From positions 1 through 64,000 of the forward strand of contig CAVTBX010000005.1 of the NCBI GenBank assembly GCA_963733135.1: 64,000 nt of DNA. The letters are read 5' to 3'. Within the stretch, counting starts at the first letter, position 1; the number at the start of each line of letters is the position of its first letter. Positions 50,588-62,476 of this stretch are shown one piece after another. Made by a program: the position numbers and the translations under genes. The stretch is from CAVTBX01 sp963733135 (GTDB lineage Bacteria; Actinomycetota; Thermoleophilia; Gaiellales; Gaiellaceae). The notes under the pieces are model-generated. The model made no database searches. It had not been told where the DNA came from and saw only the letters and a program-made list of their open reading frames with translations.

Positions 50588-51328
50588 TTACCGGGCCTGC
50601 TCCACAACCTCGGCAAGGCGCCAGTGCTTCGTCTTCGAGAGCGGGCGCGTCTCGACGATCCGGACGACGTCGCCCACGTTCGCCTCGTTCCGCTCGTCGT
50701 GCGCGTGGAACTTCTGCGATACCCGCACGACCTTCTTGTAGCGACGATGCGGCCTCGCGGTATCGACGCGAACGACGACGGTCTTGTCCATGGCGTTCGA
50801 GACGACCACGCCGCGGCGCTCCTTGCGGCGGCCCGGCGCATGGTCGGGCTTCGGGAGCCGAGTGATCGGCTTTCGCTCCCCACCGGACGCGGCGGCGCGC
50901 TTGGTCTTCCGGGCCTGCGTGCGGGCGCGGCGGAACTCCTTCGGCTTGCGGACGCGCTTCGACTTCGCCGGGACGGCAGCGGCTGCGGCCTCCTCGGCCG
51001 GAGCTTCCGCGTCCGCAGCCGGAGCCTCTTCGGCTTCCGGCTCGACCTGAGGCTCCTCGGCCGGCGTCTCCTCGGCCGTGGAGGCCTCGGCCGCAGGCTC
51101 GGCCTCTGCCGCAGGCTGCTCCTCCTCGGGCGCGGGCTCCTCCGCAGCCTCGGCCGGAGCCTCCTCGGGGGAAGCCTCTTCCGGGGTCTGCTCGGAGACG
51201 AGCTCCTCGGTGGCCGCAGCCTCAGGAGCGTCGGCCTCTGGAGCGTCGGCCTCCGGAGTCTCGGCCTGCTCGGCCTCGGTCTCCTCGACCTCAGGCGTCT
51301 CTTCCTCTGTCTTTCTCGGTCTAGCCAT
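50588..51328 (-). CDS. rpsQ: 30S ribosomal protein S17 with about 170-residue N-terminal extension
   Basis: 246 residues, about three times the usual size. Only the last about 75 residues are S17 (GVVVSNAMDKTVVVRVDTAR, KFHAHDERNEANVGDVVRIV, LSKTKHWRL). Residues 1-118 are a Glu/Ala/Pro low-complexity region with imperfect repeats; residues about 119-172 are Lys/Arg-rich (KRVRKPKEFRRARTQARKTK). The ATG at 51328 directly abuts the rpmC stop, so the extension is in the natural start position. There is an in-frame ATG at codon 178, but it is inside the conserved core, so the extension is probably translated. Confidence 0.92.
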   Translation of the reverse strand: MARPRKTEEETPEVEETEAEQAETPEADAPEADAPEAAATEELVSEQTPEEASPEEAPAEAAEEPAPEEEQPAAEAEPAAEASTAEETPAEEPQVEPEAEEAPAADAEAPAEEAAAAAVPAKSKRVRKPKEFRRARTQARKTKRAAASGGERKPITRLPKPDHAPGRRKERRGVVVSNAMDKTVVVRVDTARPHRRYKKVVRVSQKFHAHDERNEANVGDVVRIVETRPLSKTKHWRLAEVVEQAR

Positions 51329-51580
51329 CTACCTTCTCTCCAGCCTGTGCTCCCGCTCCGCCTGGACGGTCAGGATGCGAGCGATGTCGCGCTTGGCGAA
51401 GGTCAGGCGCGCGGTGTTCTCGAGCGCGCCGGTCGCCGCCTGAAAGCGCAGGTTGAACAACTCCTCACGGCTCTCGGCGAGGCGCTCCACGAGCTCCTCG
51501 TCCGAAAGCTCTCGGACCTCCCTAGCCCTCAAAGAGATCAGCCTCCCGTCTTCGCGTGGGGGAACCCAGGGTTCCCCCAC
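51329..51580 (-). CDS. rpmC: 50S ribosomal protein L29 with rearranged N-terminus
   Basis: 83 residues from GTG 51580, which has AAGGAGGGGG at a good distance. The normal L29 start would be the TTG of LRAREVRELSDEELVERLAE, 48 nt downstream, with no ribosome-binding site of its own. The extra residues (MGEPWVPPREDGRLIS) are encoded by an inserted palindrome and by a duplicate of the rplP end. L29 lies at the peptide exit and binds trigger factor and SRP. Confidence 0.9.
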   Translation of the reverse strand: MGEPWVPPREDGRLISLRAREVRELSDEELVERLAESREELFNLRFQAATGALENTARLTFAKRDIARILTVQAEREHRLERR

Positions 51581-51634
51581 GAGCCCCCTCCTTAAAGGCG
51601 CTCGTCCTAGCCCTCAAAGAGATCAGCCTCCCGT
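51521..51634. repeat. 29-bp direct repeat flanking a palindrome at the rplP-rpmC junction
   Basis: The same 29 bp occur at 51521-51549 and 51606-51634. Between them lie 56 bp containing CGTGGGGGAACCC-A-GGGTTCCCCCACG (51555-51581), a near-perfect palindrome, and on the minus strand AAGGAGGGGG. One repeat copy ends rplP, the other is the start of rpmC. Confidence 0.9.
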
Positions 51635-52032
51635 TTCACGAACTTGGTCTTCAGCGGCAGCTTCATCGCGGCCAGGCGCATGGCCTCGCGCGCGAGGTCC
51701 TCGGGGACGCCGGCGAGCTCGAACATCACGCGACCCGGCTTGACGACGGCCACCCAGTGCTCCGGCGACCCCTTGCCGGAGCCCATGCGGGTTTCGGCGG
51801 GCTTCTGGGTCACCGGCTTGTCCGGGAAGATGTTGATCCACACCTTGCCGCCCCGCTTGATCCGGCGGGTCATGGCGATACGGGCAGCCTCGATCTGACG
51901 GTTGGTCACCCAACCGGTCTCGAGCGCCTTCAGCCCGTAGTCGCCGAAGTTGACCTGCTGCTGGCCCTTGGCGAGCCCACGCCGGCGGCCACGGTGCTGC
52001 TTTCGGAACTTCGTCTTGCGCGGTAGCAGCAT
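51607..52032 (-). CDS. rplP: 50S ribosomal protein L16
   Basis: 141 residues: MLLPRKTKFRKQHRGRRRGL, GSGKGSPEHWVAVVKPGRVM and FELAGVPEDLAREAMRLAAM. It helps shape the A site and peptidyl transferase centre. The last codons and TAG form one copy of the 29-bp repeat that also begins rpmC. Confidence 0.98.
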   Translation of the reverse strand: MLLPRKTKFRKQHRGRRRGLAKGQQQVNFGDYGLKALETGWVTNRQIEAARIAMTRRIKRGGKVWINIFPDKPVTQKPAETRMGSGKGSPEHWVAVVKPGRVMFELAGVPEDLAREAMRLAAMKLPLKTKFVKREADLFEG

Positions 52033-52035
52033 TGA

Positions 52036-53064
52036 CTATTTCGCTTCCTCGTCGCCGGCTTTTTCGAGCTTCGTCGGATCCTCGGTCTGTTGCTTGCCCG
52101 AGGTCGTGTCGGGTGCCTCGGCAGCCGGCTTCGGCACTGTGGGAGCCTCGGGCTCGACCACCGGCTGCTCACGACCTTCAGCCGAGCGACCGGCCTCGTC
52201 CGTGCGGGGCTGCTCCACCTGACCCTGGCCCTGGCTCTGGCGCCCACCGCCGCGTCGCGCGCCGCCGGGGCCGCCGCCCGAGCCGCGCTTGCGCCGGCGA
52301 ACCGGTCCGAGGCCCTCGCGGTCCGGAGCGCGACGGCCGCCCTCGCGGGGGCCGAGACCTTCACGGCCGCCGCGGCGCCGCGCCTGATCCTGGTCTCCGA
52401 GCCGGCCGCTGTCGGTTCGGTCGGTGTCGAAGCCCTCGGGCATGATCTCGCCCTTGTTGATCCAGACCTTGACCCCGATGCGGCCGTATGTCGTCTTCGC
52501 CTCGTGGAACCCGTAGTCGATGTCAGCCCGGAGTGTGTGGAGCGGCACCCGTCCCTCCGAATAGGTCTCGGAGCGCGACATCTCACCGCCGCCGAGGCGG
52601 CCGCCGCACGTGATCTTCACTCCCTGGGCGCCCGAGCGCATCGCAGATGCGAGCGACCGCTTCATGGCACGCCGGAAGCTCACGCGGTTCTGGAGCTGCT
52701 CGGCGATCGACTGGGCGACGAGCTTCGCGTCGAGCTCAGGCCGCTTGATCTCGTTGATGTTGATGTGGACGTTCTTCTGCGTCATGCCGTGCACCTCGCG
52801 GCGCAGCGCGTCCACCTCGGCGCCGGACTTACCGATCACGATGCCCGGACGAGCGGTGTAGATGTCGATCGTGATCCGCTGCTTGTCCTTGCGGATCAGG
52901 ATGTCGGACAGGCCGGCGTGGCCGAGCTTCCCGTAGATGTGCTCGCGGATCTTGACGTCCTCGATCAGCGCCGCCGGGAAGTCCTTCGACCCCACGTACC
53001 AGTTCGACTTCCAGTCGTGGATGACGCCGACCCTGAGGCCGCCTGGATGAACCTTCTGGCCCAC
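52036..53064 (-). CDS. rpsC: 30S ribosomal protein S3 with low-complexity C-terminal extension
   Basis: 342 residues against about 210-275 in most bacteria. The core is MGQKVHPGGLRVGVIHDWKS, KH domain PGIVIGKSGAEVDALRREV, and TTYGRIGVKVWINKGEIMPE. From about residue 222 the tail is Arg/Gly-rich, then Gln/Glu/Ala/Pro-rich. S3 forms the mRNA entry helicase. The start is GTG at 53064, sharing a base with the rplV stop. Confidence 0.96.
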   Translation of the reverse strand: MGQKVHPGGLRVGVIHDWKSNWYVGSKDFPAALIEDVKIREHIYGKLGHAGLSDILIRKDKQRITIDIYTARPGIVIGKSGAEVDALRREVHGMTQKNVHININEIKRPELDAKLVAQSIAEQLQNRVSFRRAMKRSLASAMRSGAQGVKITCGGRLGGGEMSRSETYSEGRVPLHTLRADIDYGFHEAKTTYGRIGVKVWINKGEIMPEGFDTDRTDSGRLGDQDQARRRGGREGLGPREGGRRAPDREGLGPVRRRKRGSGGGPGGARRGGGRQSQGQGQVEQPRTDEAGRSAEGREQPVVEPEAPTVPKPAAEAPDTTSGKQQTEDPTKLEKAGDEEAK

Positions 53065-53729
53065 TACTTCTCCTCGCTCTTGTCGGTCTTCTTGCGCCGT
53101 GGAGCGCGCTTTGGCTCTGTCGAATCGCCCTGCTTTTCGCGCGATTCGGCTTCAGGAGCGGCCTCCGGCCGCTCCGTCTCCTCGGCCTTCCTGGCTCGCG
53201 TCCGCTTCGGCTTCTCGGCGGTCTCGCTCTTCTCCTCGGTCTTCTTCCGCGCGGCGCGCTTCGGCTTCGCCTCGGTCTCGGTCTCCTCCTCGGGAGCCCC
53301 AGCATCCGGCTCGGGAGCCGCGATCGGCTCCGGCGGGGGCGCGACGGGAGTGAGCGGAATCTCGGAGTGGTCGGGCATCGCGAGGCGTACCGTGATGTGG
53401 CACGTGCGCTTGCGGATCCTGGCCACCCGTCCGCGCGCCCGGGCCCGCCAGCGCTTCAGCGTGGGCCCGGCGCCGACGTACGCCGCCGACACGTAGAGCT
53501 CGTCACCCGAGAGGCCGTGGTTGGCCTCGGCGTTCGCGACTGCGGACTCGAGCACGCGCGCGACGTCGCCCGCAGCATCGCGGGTCATGAAGGTGAGGAT
53601 CGTCCGCGCCTCGGGCACGGTTCGCCCGCGGATCTGCTCCGCGACGAGCTGCGCCTTGCGCGGCGCCGTACGGACGTACTTCGCCTCGGCGCGAACCTCT
53701 GTCGGGGTCTTGGTCTCAACGGTGGCCAT
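53064..53729 (-). CDS. rplV: 50S ribosomal protein L22 with charged C-terminal extension carrying a repeat
   Basis: 221 residues against about 110-115 usually. The core (RTAPRKAQLVAEQIRGRTVP, GPTLKRWRARARGRVARIRK, CHITVRLA) ends near 120. The tail is Glu/Lys/Arg-rich, and within it a family C inverted repeat (53121-53148) encodes AESREKQGDSTE. L22 lines the exit tunnel; the tail would lie at its C-terminal end on the outer surface. Confidence 0.95.
   Translation of the reverse strand: MATVETKTPTEVRAEAKYVRTAPRKAQLVAEQIRGRTVPEARTILTFMTRDAAGDVARVLESAVANAEANHGLSGDELYVSAAYVGAGPTLKRWRARARGRVARIRKRTCHITVRLAMPDHSEIPLTPVAPPPEPIAAPEPDAGAPEEETETEAKPKRAARKKTEEKSETAEKPKRTRARKAEETERPEAAPEAESREKQGDSTEPKRAPRRKKTDKSEEK
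53121..53148. repeat. Family C inverted repeat inside the rplV coding region, copy C6
   Basis: CGAATCGC (53121-53128) and GCGATTCG (53141-53148) flank CCTGCTTTTCGC. Sequence on both sides (through TTCAGGAGCGGC) closely matches the intergenic copy at 34021. Confidence 0.75.
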
Positions 53730-53736
53730 GGCTTCG

Positions 53737-54015
53737 TCAGCGGACCTTCGTCTGTCGGTCGCCGGAATGGCCGCGGAAGATCCGCGTCGGCGCGAACTCG
53801 CCGAGCTTGTGGCCGACCATGCCCTCCGTGACGAAGATCGGAACGTGCTTTCGGCCGTCGTGGACGGCGATGGTGTGCCCGACCATCTCGGGGAACACGG
53901 TCGACATACGCGACCACGTCCGGATCGGATGCTTCTGGCCCGACTCGTTCATCTGCGTGATGCGGCTCATGAGCCGCTCCTCCACGAACGGGCCCTTTTT
54001 GGACGATCTGCTCAC
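53737..54015 (-). CDS. rpsS: 30S ribosomal protein S19
   Basis: 92 residues: SRSSKKGPFVEERLMSRITQ, IRTWSRMSTVFPEMVGHTIA and GEFAPTRIFRGHSGDRQTKV. It is part of the 30S head with S13. The start GTG 54015 directly abuts the rplB stop. Confidence 0.97.
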   Translation of the reverse strand: MSRSSKKGPFVEERLMSRITQMNESGQKHPIRTWSRMSTVFPEMVGHTIAVHDGRKHVPIFVTEGMVGHKLGEFAPTRIFRGHSGDRQTKVR

Positions 54016-54857
<842 letters not shown>

Positions 54858-54858
<1 letters not shown>

Positions 54859-55148
54859 CAGACTTGGGCTCCTTCGAAGATCTCGATCTTGTCGCCCGGG
54901 GCGAGCTGGACGATCGCCTTCTTCCACCCGGGCCTACGACCGCGCGAAAGGCCGCGGCGCTTCGGCTTCGACTGCACCTTGACGACGTTCACGCCGAGCA
55001 CGGTGACGTCGAAGAGCTCCTCGACGGCCTGGCGCACCTGCGTCTTGTGCGCCTTCTCGTGGATTCGGAACGAGTACTTGTTCTGCTCGATCAGCGCGTA
55101 GCTCTTCTCGGAGACGACCGGCGCGATCAGGACCTCGCGTGCGTGCAT
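54858..55148 (-). CDS. rplW: 50S ribosomal protein L23
   Basis: 96 residues from the ATG at 55148: VLIAPVVSEKSYALIEQNKY and VVKVQSKPKRRGLSRGRRPG. It is at the exit tunnel, the docking site for trigger factor and SRP. It overlaps rplD by one base (TGATG). Confidence 0.97.
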
Positions 55149-55801
55149 CAGGAAGCACCTCCCCGGCCGCCGCCGTCGGCCATGGCCTGGATCCGCTCGA
55201 GAGCGGCCTCGGTCACGAGCACCGATCGCGCCCACACGAGGGCGCCGACCTCGAGCTCGGACGGCTCGACGACGAGCGAGCGGTCGATGTTCCGAAAGCT
55301 CTTGATGAGCGTCTGCTCCTCGGGCTCGGCCACGACGAGCAGCGGAAAGTCTTTGCCCCACTGGGAGGCGAGGCCCACCGCCTTCTTCGTGGAGGGCTCG
55401 TCGAAGGCGCCCGCATCGACGACGGCAAGCGTCCCGTTGCCGGCGTGGCGGGAGAGCGCTCCGCGGAGCGCGGCCTTCCGGGCCTTGCGGTTGACCTTCA
55501 CCGAGAAGTTCCGCGGGGAGAGAGCGAAGGCCATGCCGCCGCCGGTCCACTGCGAGGCGCGGATCGTGCCCTGACGCGCCCGGCCGGTTCCCTTCTGGCG
55601 CCACGGCTTCGCGCGCCCGCCCGAGACGAGGCCGCGGGACTTCGTCGCCCGTGTGCCGGCGCGGGCCGCGGACTGCTCCGCGCGCACGGTCTCGTGGATG
55701 AGGCTCGGCTTGACCTCGGCCGTGAAGATCGCCTCGGCGAGGCTCACGTCCTTGGCCTTCTTGCCGCTCGCGTCGAGCATCGGTGCTTTCGGCGCGGCCA
55801 T
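55148..55801 (-). CDS. rplD: 50S ribosomal protein L4
   Basis: 217 residues; the tunnel loop region RAGTRATKSRGLVSGGRAKP and WRQKGTGRARQGTIRASQWT is conserved. L4 lines the exit tunnel and represses the S10 operon in E. coli. It overlaps rplC by one base. Confidence 0.97.
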   Translation of the reverse strand: MAAPKAPMLDASGKKAKDVSLAEAIFTAEVKPSLIHETVRAEQSAARAGTRATKSRGLVSGGRAKPWRQKGTGRARQGTIRASQWTGGGMAFALSPRNFSVKVNRKARKAALRGALSRHAGNGTLAVVDAGAFDEPSTKKAVGLASQWGKDFPLLVVAEPEEQTLIKSFRNIDRSLVVEPSELEVGALVWARSVLVTEAALERIQAMADGGGRGGAS

Positions 55802-56421
55802 CAGCGTTTGTCCTCTTTGACGACCACGATCGAGTTCTTGTGGCCGGGGACGGCTCCCTTCACGAGCAGGAGGTTCTGCTCAGGGTCTGTCTCGACCACC
55901 GTCAGCCCGACCTGCGTCACGCGCTTGCCGCCCATCCGGCCGGCCATGCGGATCCCCTTGAAGACGCGGGAGGGCGTCGCCGATGCGCCGATCGAGCCCG
56001 GCGCCCGGACGTTGTGCGAGCCGTGGGTGACCGGGCCGCGGCTGAAGTTATGGCGCTTGACCGTGCCCTGAAAGCCCTTGCCGATCGAGACGCCCGAGAC
56101 CTTCACGCGCTCGCCCGGCTCGAAGGCCTCGACCGTGACAGTCTCACCGGGGGTCAGCTCGTGCGGTCCGCGAATCTCGACCAGCCTGCGATGCGGTTCG
56201 ACGCCGTTTTTCTTCAGGTGGCCGAGACGGGCACGTTGGAGCTTCTTCTCCGGCACTGCGTCGAAGGCGAGCTGCACCGCGTCGTAGCCGTCCTGATCCG
56301 CAATGCGGATCGAGACAACCGGGCACGGCCCCGCCTCGATCACCGTCACGGGCGTCAGCGAGCCGGTCTCCGGGTCGAAGACCTGCGTCATCCCGAGCTT
56401 TCTTCCGACGATGCCCTTCAC
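55801..56421 (-). CDS. rplC: 50S ribosomal protein L3
   Basis: 206 residues from GTG 56421 (VKGIVGRKLGMTQVFDPETG). The GFQGTVKRHNFSRGPVTHGS and MAGRMGGKRVTQVGLTVV signatures are intact. It initiates 50S assembly near the peptidyl transferase centre. The gap upstream to rpsJ (97 nt) holds two palindromic repeats. Confidence 0.97.
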   Translation of the reverse strand: MKGIVGRKLGMTQVFDPETGSLTPVTVIEAGPCPVVSIRIADQDGYDAVQLAFDAVPEKKLQRARLGHLKKNGVEPHRRLVEIRGPHELTPGETVTVEAFEPGERVKVSGVSIGKGFQGTVKRHNFSRGPVTHGSHNVRAPGSIGASATPSRVFKGIRMAGRMGGKRVTQVGLTVVETDPEQNLLLVKGAVPGHKNSIVVVKEDKR

Positions 56422-56437
56422 AGGCTCGCCTCCGTGC

Positions 56438-56493
56438 GGGCGGGACAAGTCCCGCCCCTACAACGGGATGTAGGGGCGGCGTTCATGCCGCCC
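56438..56493. repeat. Family B palindromic repeats, copies B7 and B8, in opposite orientation
   Basis: B7 is GGGCGGGAC-AA-GTCCCGCCC (56438-56457) then CTAC. B8 is GTAG followed by GGGCGGC-GTTCAT-GCCGCCC (56474-56493). They fill the rplC-rpsJ gap. Confidence 0.8.
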
Positions 56494-56518
56494 GCGTGAA
56501 CCAAAGACATCCGCGACA

Positions 56519-56827
56519 TCACAGCTTGATCTCGATGTCGACGCCCGCAGGAAGATCGAGCCGCATGAGCGAGTCGACCGTCTTCGGGGTCGGCGAGTGG
56601 ATGTCGATCAGCCGCTTGTGCGTCCGCACCTCGAAGTGCTCGCGGCTGTCCTTGTCCTTGAACGGGCCGCGGAGGACCGTGTAGCGGTTGTTCTCCGTGG
56701 GCAGGGGCACGGGCCCGGTCACGGTGGCGCCGGTGCGCTGCGCAGTCTCGACGATCGACAGCGCCGACTTGTCGAGCTGCGAGTGGTCGTACCCCTTCAG
56801 CCTGATGCGGATCTTTTGCTGTGGCAT
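56519..56827 (-). CDS. rpsJ: 30S ribosomal protein S10 (NusE)
   Basis: 102 residues from the ATG at 56827, with AGGAGA upstream. IRIRLKGYDHSQLDKSALSI and the C-terminal LPAGVDIEIKL are typical. It is a ribosomal and antitermination factor. It opens the S10 block, 45 nt after tuf. Confidence 0.98.
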   Translation of the reverse strand: MPQQKIRIRLKGYDHSQLDKSALSIVETAQRTGATVTGPVPLPTENNRYTVLRGPFKDKDSREHFEVRTHKRLIDIHSPTPKTVDSLMRLDLPAGVDIEIKL

Positions 56828-56844
56828 GGTCTCCTGAGAGCCAC

Positions 56845-56864
56845 GGGCGAGGCATGCCTCGCCC
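56845..56864. repeat. Family B palindromic repeat, copy B9
   Basis: GGGCGAGGCATGCCTCGCCC, a perfect 20-bp palindrome, followed by ATAC instead of CTAC, in the tuf-rpsJ gap. Confidence 0.8.
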
Positions 56865-56872
56865 ATACGGGC

Positions 56873-58063
<1,191 letters not shown>

Positions 58064-58081
58064 CTTCCCTCCGGTTCTCCT

Positions 58082-60187
<2,106 letters not shown>

Positions 60188-60207
60188 TGTGCTTCGTCTC
60201 GTCTCCG

Positions 60208-60678
60208 TTACCACCTGTAGTGCGCGAAGGCCTTGTTGGCCTGCGCCATCCTGTAGAGATCGTCCTTGCGCTTGAACGCACCGCCCTGCTGGTTCAGCGC
60301 GTCGAGGATCTCGCCTGCGAGCTTGTCCTCCATCTGCTTCTCCCGCCGGTCGCGCGCGAAGCCTACGATCCAGCGGACGGCGAGGGTGCGGGCGCGCCGC
60401 TGCGGTACCTCGACCGGAACCTGGTAGTTCGCGCCGCCGACGCGCCGCGAGCGAACCTCGAGCACCGGCGTGACGCTCTTCACGGCCTGTTCGAGGACCT
60501 CGACGGGCGGGCGGCCCGTCTTGTCCCCCACCTGATCGAGGGCGGAGTAGACGATCCGCTCGGCGGTCGACTTCTTCCCGCGCGTCATGACCTTGTTGAT
60601 GACCTGCGTGACGAGCGTTGACTCGTAGACCGGGTCGGTGTCGAGCGGGCGCGGCGTGATCTCTGCGCGGCGAGGCAT
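60208..60678 (-). CDS. rpsG: 30S ribosomal protein S7
   Basis: 156 residues from the ATG at 60678 (AGGAG upstream): MPRRAEITPRPLDTDPVYES and YQVPVEVPQRRARTLAVRWI. It organises the 30S head. It follows rpsL by 7 nt. Confidence 0.98.
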   Translation of the reverse strand: MPRRAEITPRPLDTDPVYESTLVTQVINKVMTRGKKSTAERIVYSALDQVGDKTGRPPVEVLEQAVKSVTPVLEVRSRRVGGANYQVPVEVPQRRARTLAVRWIVGFARDRREKQMEDKLAGEILDALNQQGGAFKRKDDLYRMAQANKAFAHYRW

Positions 60679-60685
60679 CGAACTC

Positions 60686-61060
60686 CTAGCCGCCGGCCTT
60701 CTTCGCGCCATAGTGCGAGCGGCCCTGCCGCCGGTCGGTGACGCCGGCCGTGTCGAGCGCGGCCCTGATGACCTTGTAGCGGACTCCCGGTAGGTCCTTC
60801 ACGCGGCCGCCGCGAACGAGGACGACCGAATGCTCCTGGAGGTTGTGCCCCTCGCCCGGAATGTAGGTCGTCACCTCCTCGCCGTTCGTCAGCCGGACGC
60901 GCGCCACCTTGCGGAGAGCGGAGTTCGGCTTCTTTGGCGTCACGGTGAACACGCGTGTGCAGACACCCCGCTTCTGCGGAGCGCCGCGAAGGTGCGGCGT
61001 CTTCGTCTTCGCGACGGCCGCCTTTCGGCCCTTGCGAATGAGCTGATTCACTGTCGGCAC
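60686..61060 (-). CDS. rpsL: 30S ribosomal protein S12
   Basis: 124 residues from GTG 61060 (VPTVNQLIRKGRKAAVAKTK), AGGAGA upstream. The decoding-centre loop TPKKPNSALRKVARVRLTNG has the streptomycin-sensitive Lys residues, and PGVRYKVIRAALDTAGV is conserved. It is the first gene of the str block; rpoC lies upstream but is separated by a plus-strand diguanylate cyclase gene. Confidence 0.98.
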   Translation of the reverse strand: MPTVNQLIRKGRKAAVAKTKTPHLRGAPQKRGVCTRVFTVTPKKPNSALRKVARVRLTNGEEVTTYIPGEGHNLQEHSVVLVRGGRVKDLPGVRYKVIRAALDTAGVTDRRQGRSHYGAKKAGG

Positions 61061-61138
61061 GCGGTTTGGATCTCCTGGTCGTTCCTTACGCAAAGAAAGG
61101 CCGGAGCGGACTCCCGTCCACCCCGAACCTCGCGCCAG

Positions 61139-61191
61139 TCTAGCAACAAAGTCCGGCACGCTTCGCGCGCCATGACGACTTTCTTGCTAGA
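61139..61191. repeat. Family D hairpin, copy D2, in the rpsL-diguanylate cyclase gap
   Basis: The outer stem CTAGCAAcAAAGTC pairs with GACTTTcTTGCTAG. The internal loop read on the minus strand is GTCAT opposite G, as in D1 and D3. The inner stem is GGCGCGC/GCGTGCC with a GAA loop. The rest of the 252-nt divergent gap presumably holds the rpsL promoter (TTGACT at 61205-61210 on the minus strand) and TATTCT before the cyclase. Confidence 0.7.
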
Positions 61192-61312
61192 GGGAACGCT
61201 GCGAAGTCAAGGGGCGGGCGCCGGCTAAGCCGGCACCCGAAGACGGGGTGTAAATCCCCGCAAATCCGCCTATTCTGAGAGAAGCGGCCTACAACCCGGA
61301 CGGGGTCCCGGA

Positions 61313-62476
61313 ATGGTGTTTCTCGATACGACCACTTGGGTCGCGGTCGGAGCTGCGATCGGCTCCGCCGCACTCGCTCTTGCGCTCGGCGCGACTCTCA
61401 TCGTCGTGCTGGTTCGCGCGCGCCGGAGGGAGGAGCCGCAGATCGACGTCGCCAGGATGCTCAGGGACTCGGACGAGCGTTTCGAGCGCACGCTCGAAGA
61501 CGTGTCTGGGAAGCTAAGGCAGGCCCGCGACGACCTCCGCCGGAGCCACCGGGTCTCGGCCCTCGCCTCCACGATCGACCTCGACGTACTCAGCGAGCGG
61601 ATCCTCGAGGCCGCGCTGGGGCTCGAAGGAGTGGATGCGGGCGCTCTCTCTGTGCCAAGGCTGGACGAGGAGCCGCTCATCGCCACGGCCGGCCTCACAG
61701 CCGAGGAAGCCAAACGGCAGGCGCTTCCGACCGACCCTGAAGCGGGCGCAGGCGCGGTCACCATCGTCTACCGCTATCCCGAGGACGACGCGGATCCCGC
61801 TCGTATCGGCGGCGGGCTCGCGGTTCCCCTGGACGGAGCCGACGCCCCGGTCGGGATGCTCGCGGTCTTCTGGCGTGGCCGCTCTCGGGAGCTGTCCGAG
61901 GCCGACGTGGCAGCGCTCGAGGAACTCGCAGCCGACGCCGGGCGCGCGGTCGAGAACGCCATCCGCTTCCGCGACGCCAGCCGGCTGGCCGACCTGGATG
62001 CCCTCACCGGGCTCCAGAATCGGCGCTACTTCCACGACACCCTCGCCCGCGAGTGCGCGCGGGCCGGACGCTACGAACGCGAGCTCGCCCTCCTGGTACT
62101 CGACGTGGACAACTTCAAGGCCATCAACGATCGGATCGGCCATCTGGCGGCCGACGCCGTGCTGGCGCAGCTCGCCGAGCGCGTTCGCTCCGTCGTCCGG
62201 ACATCCGACATCGCCTGCCGCATCGGCGGCGACGAGTTCGCCGTCATCCTGCCGGAGTCGAACCTCGAGGACGCCGAGCAGCTCTACCGGCGTCTCCAGT
62301 TCGCGATCGAGAACGCCGCGGCGGGGCCTGTCGAGCGGTTGCAGATCTCGGCTGGCGTCGCGAAGCTCGAGGGAGAGGCCGATCCTGTGGCGTTCTTCGA
62401 ACAGGCCGACGAAGCGCTCTACCGAGCGAAGCAGAACGGGAAGAGCCGCGCAGAACCAGCCCAGAACGGCGTTTGA
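61313..62476 (+). CDS. Membrane-anchored GAF-GGDEF diguanylate cyclase
   Basis: 387 residues. An N-terminal transmembrane helix (about 9-35), a coiled segment (45-80), a degenerate GAF-like domain (about 85-215) and a GGDEF domain with intact GGDEF at 305-309. An RxxD inhibitory site (RTSD, 296-299) lies the usual five residues before it, so it should make c-di-GMP with product inhibition. The start is the ATG at 61313. It sits on the opposite strand between rpoC and rpsL, a junction normally empty. Confidence 0.93.
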   Translation: MVFLDTTTWVAVGAAIGSAALALALGATLIVVLVRARRREEPQIDVARMLRDSDERFERTLEDVSGKLRQARDDLRRSHRVSALASTIDLDVLSERILEAALGLEGVDAGALSVPRLDEEPLIATAGLTAEEAKRQALPTDPEAGAGAVTIVYRYPEDDADPARIGGGLAVPLDGADAPVGMLAVFWRGRSRELSEADVAALEELAADAGRAVENAIRFRDASRLADLDALTGLQNRRYFHDTLARECARAGRYERELALLVLDVDNFKAINDRIGHLAADAVLAQLAERVRSVVRTSDIACRIGGDEFAVILPESNLEDAEQLYRRLQFAIENAAAGPVERLQISAGVAKLEGEADPVAFFEQADEALYRAKQNGKSRAEPAQNGV

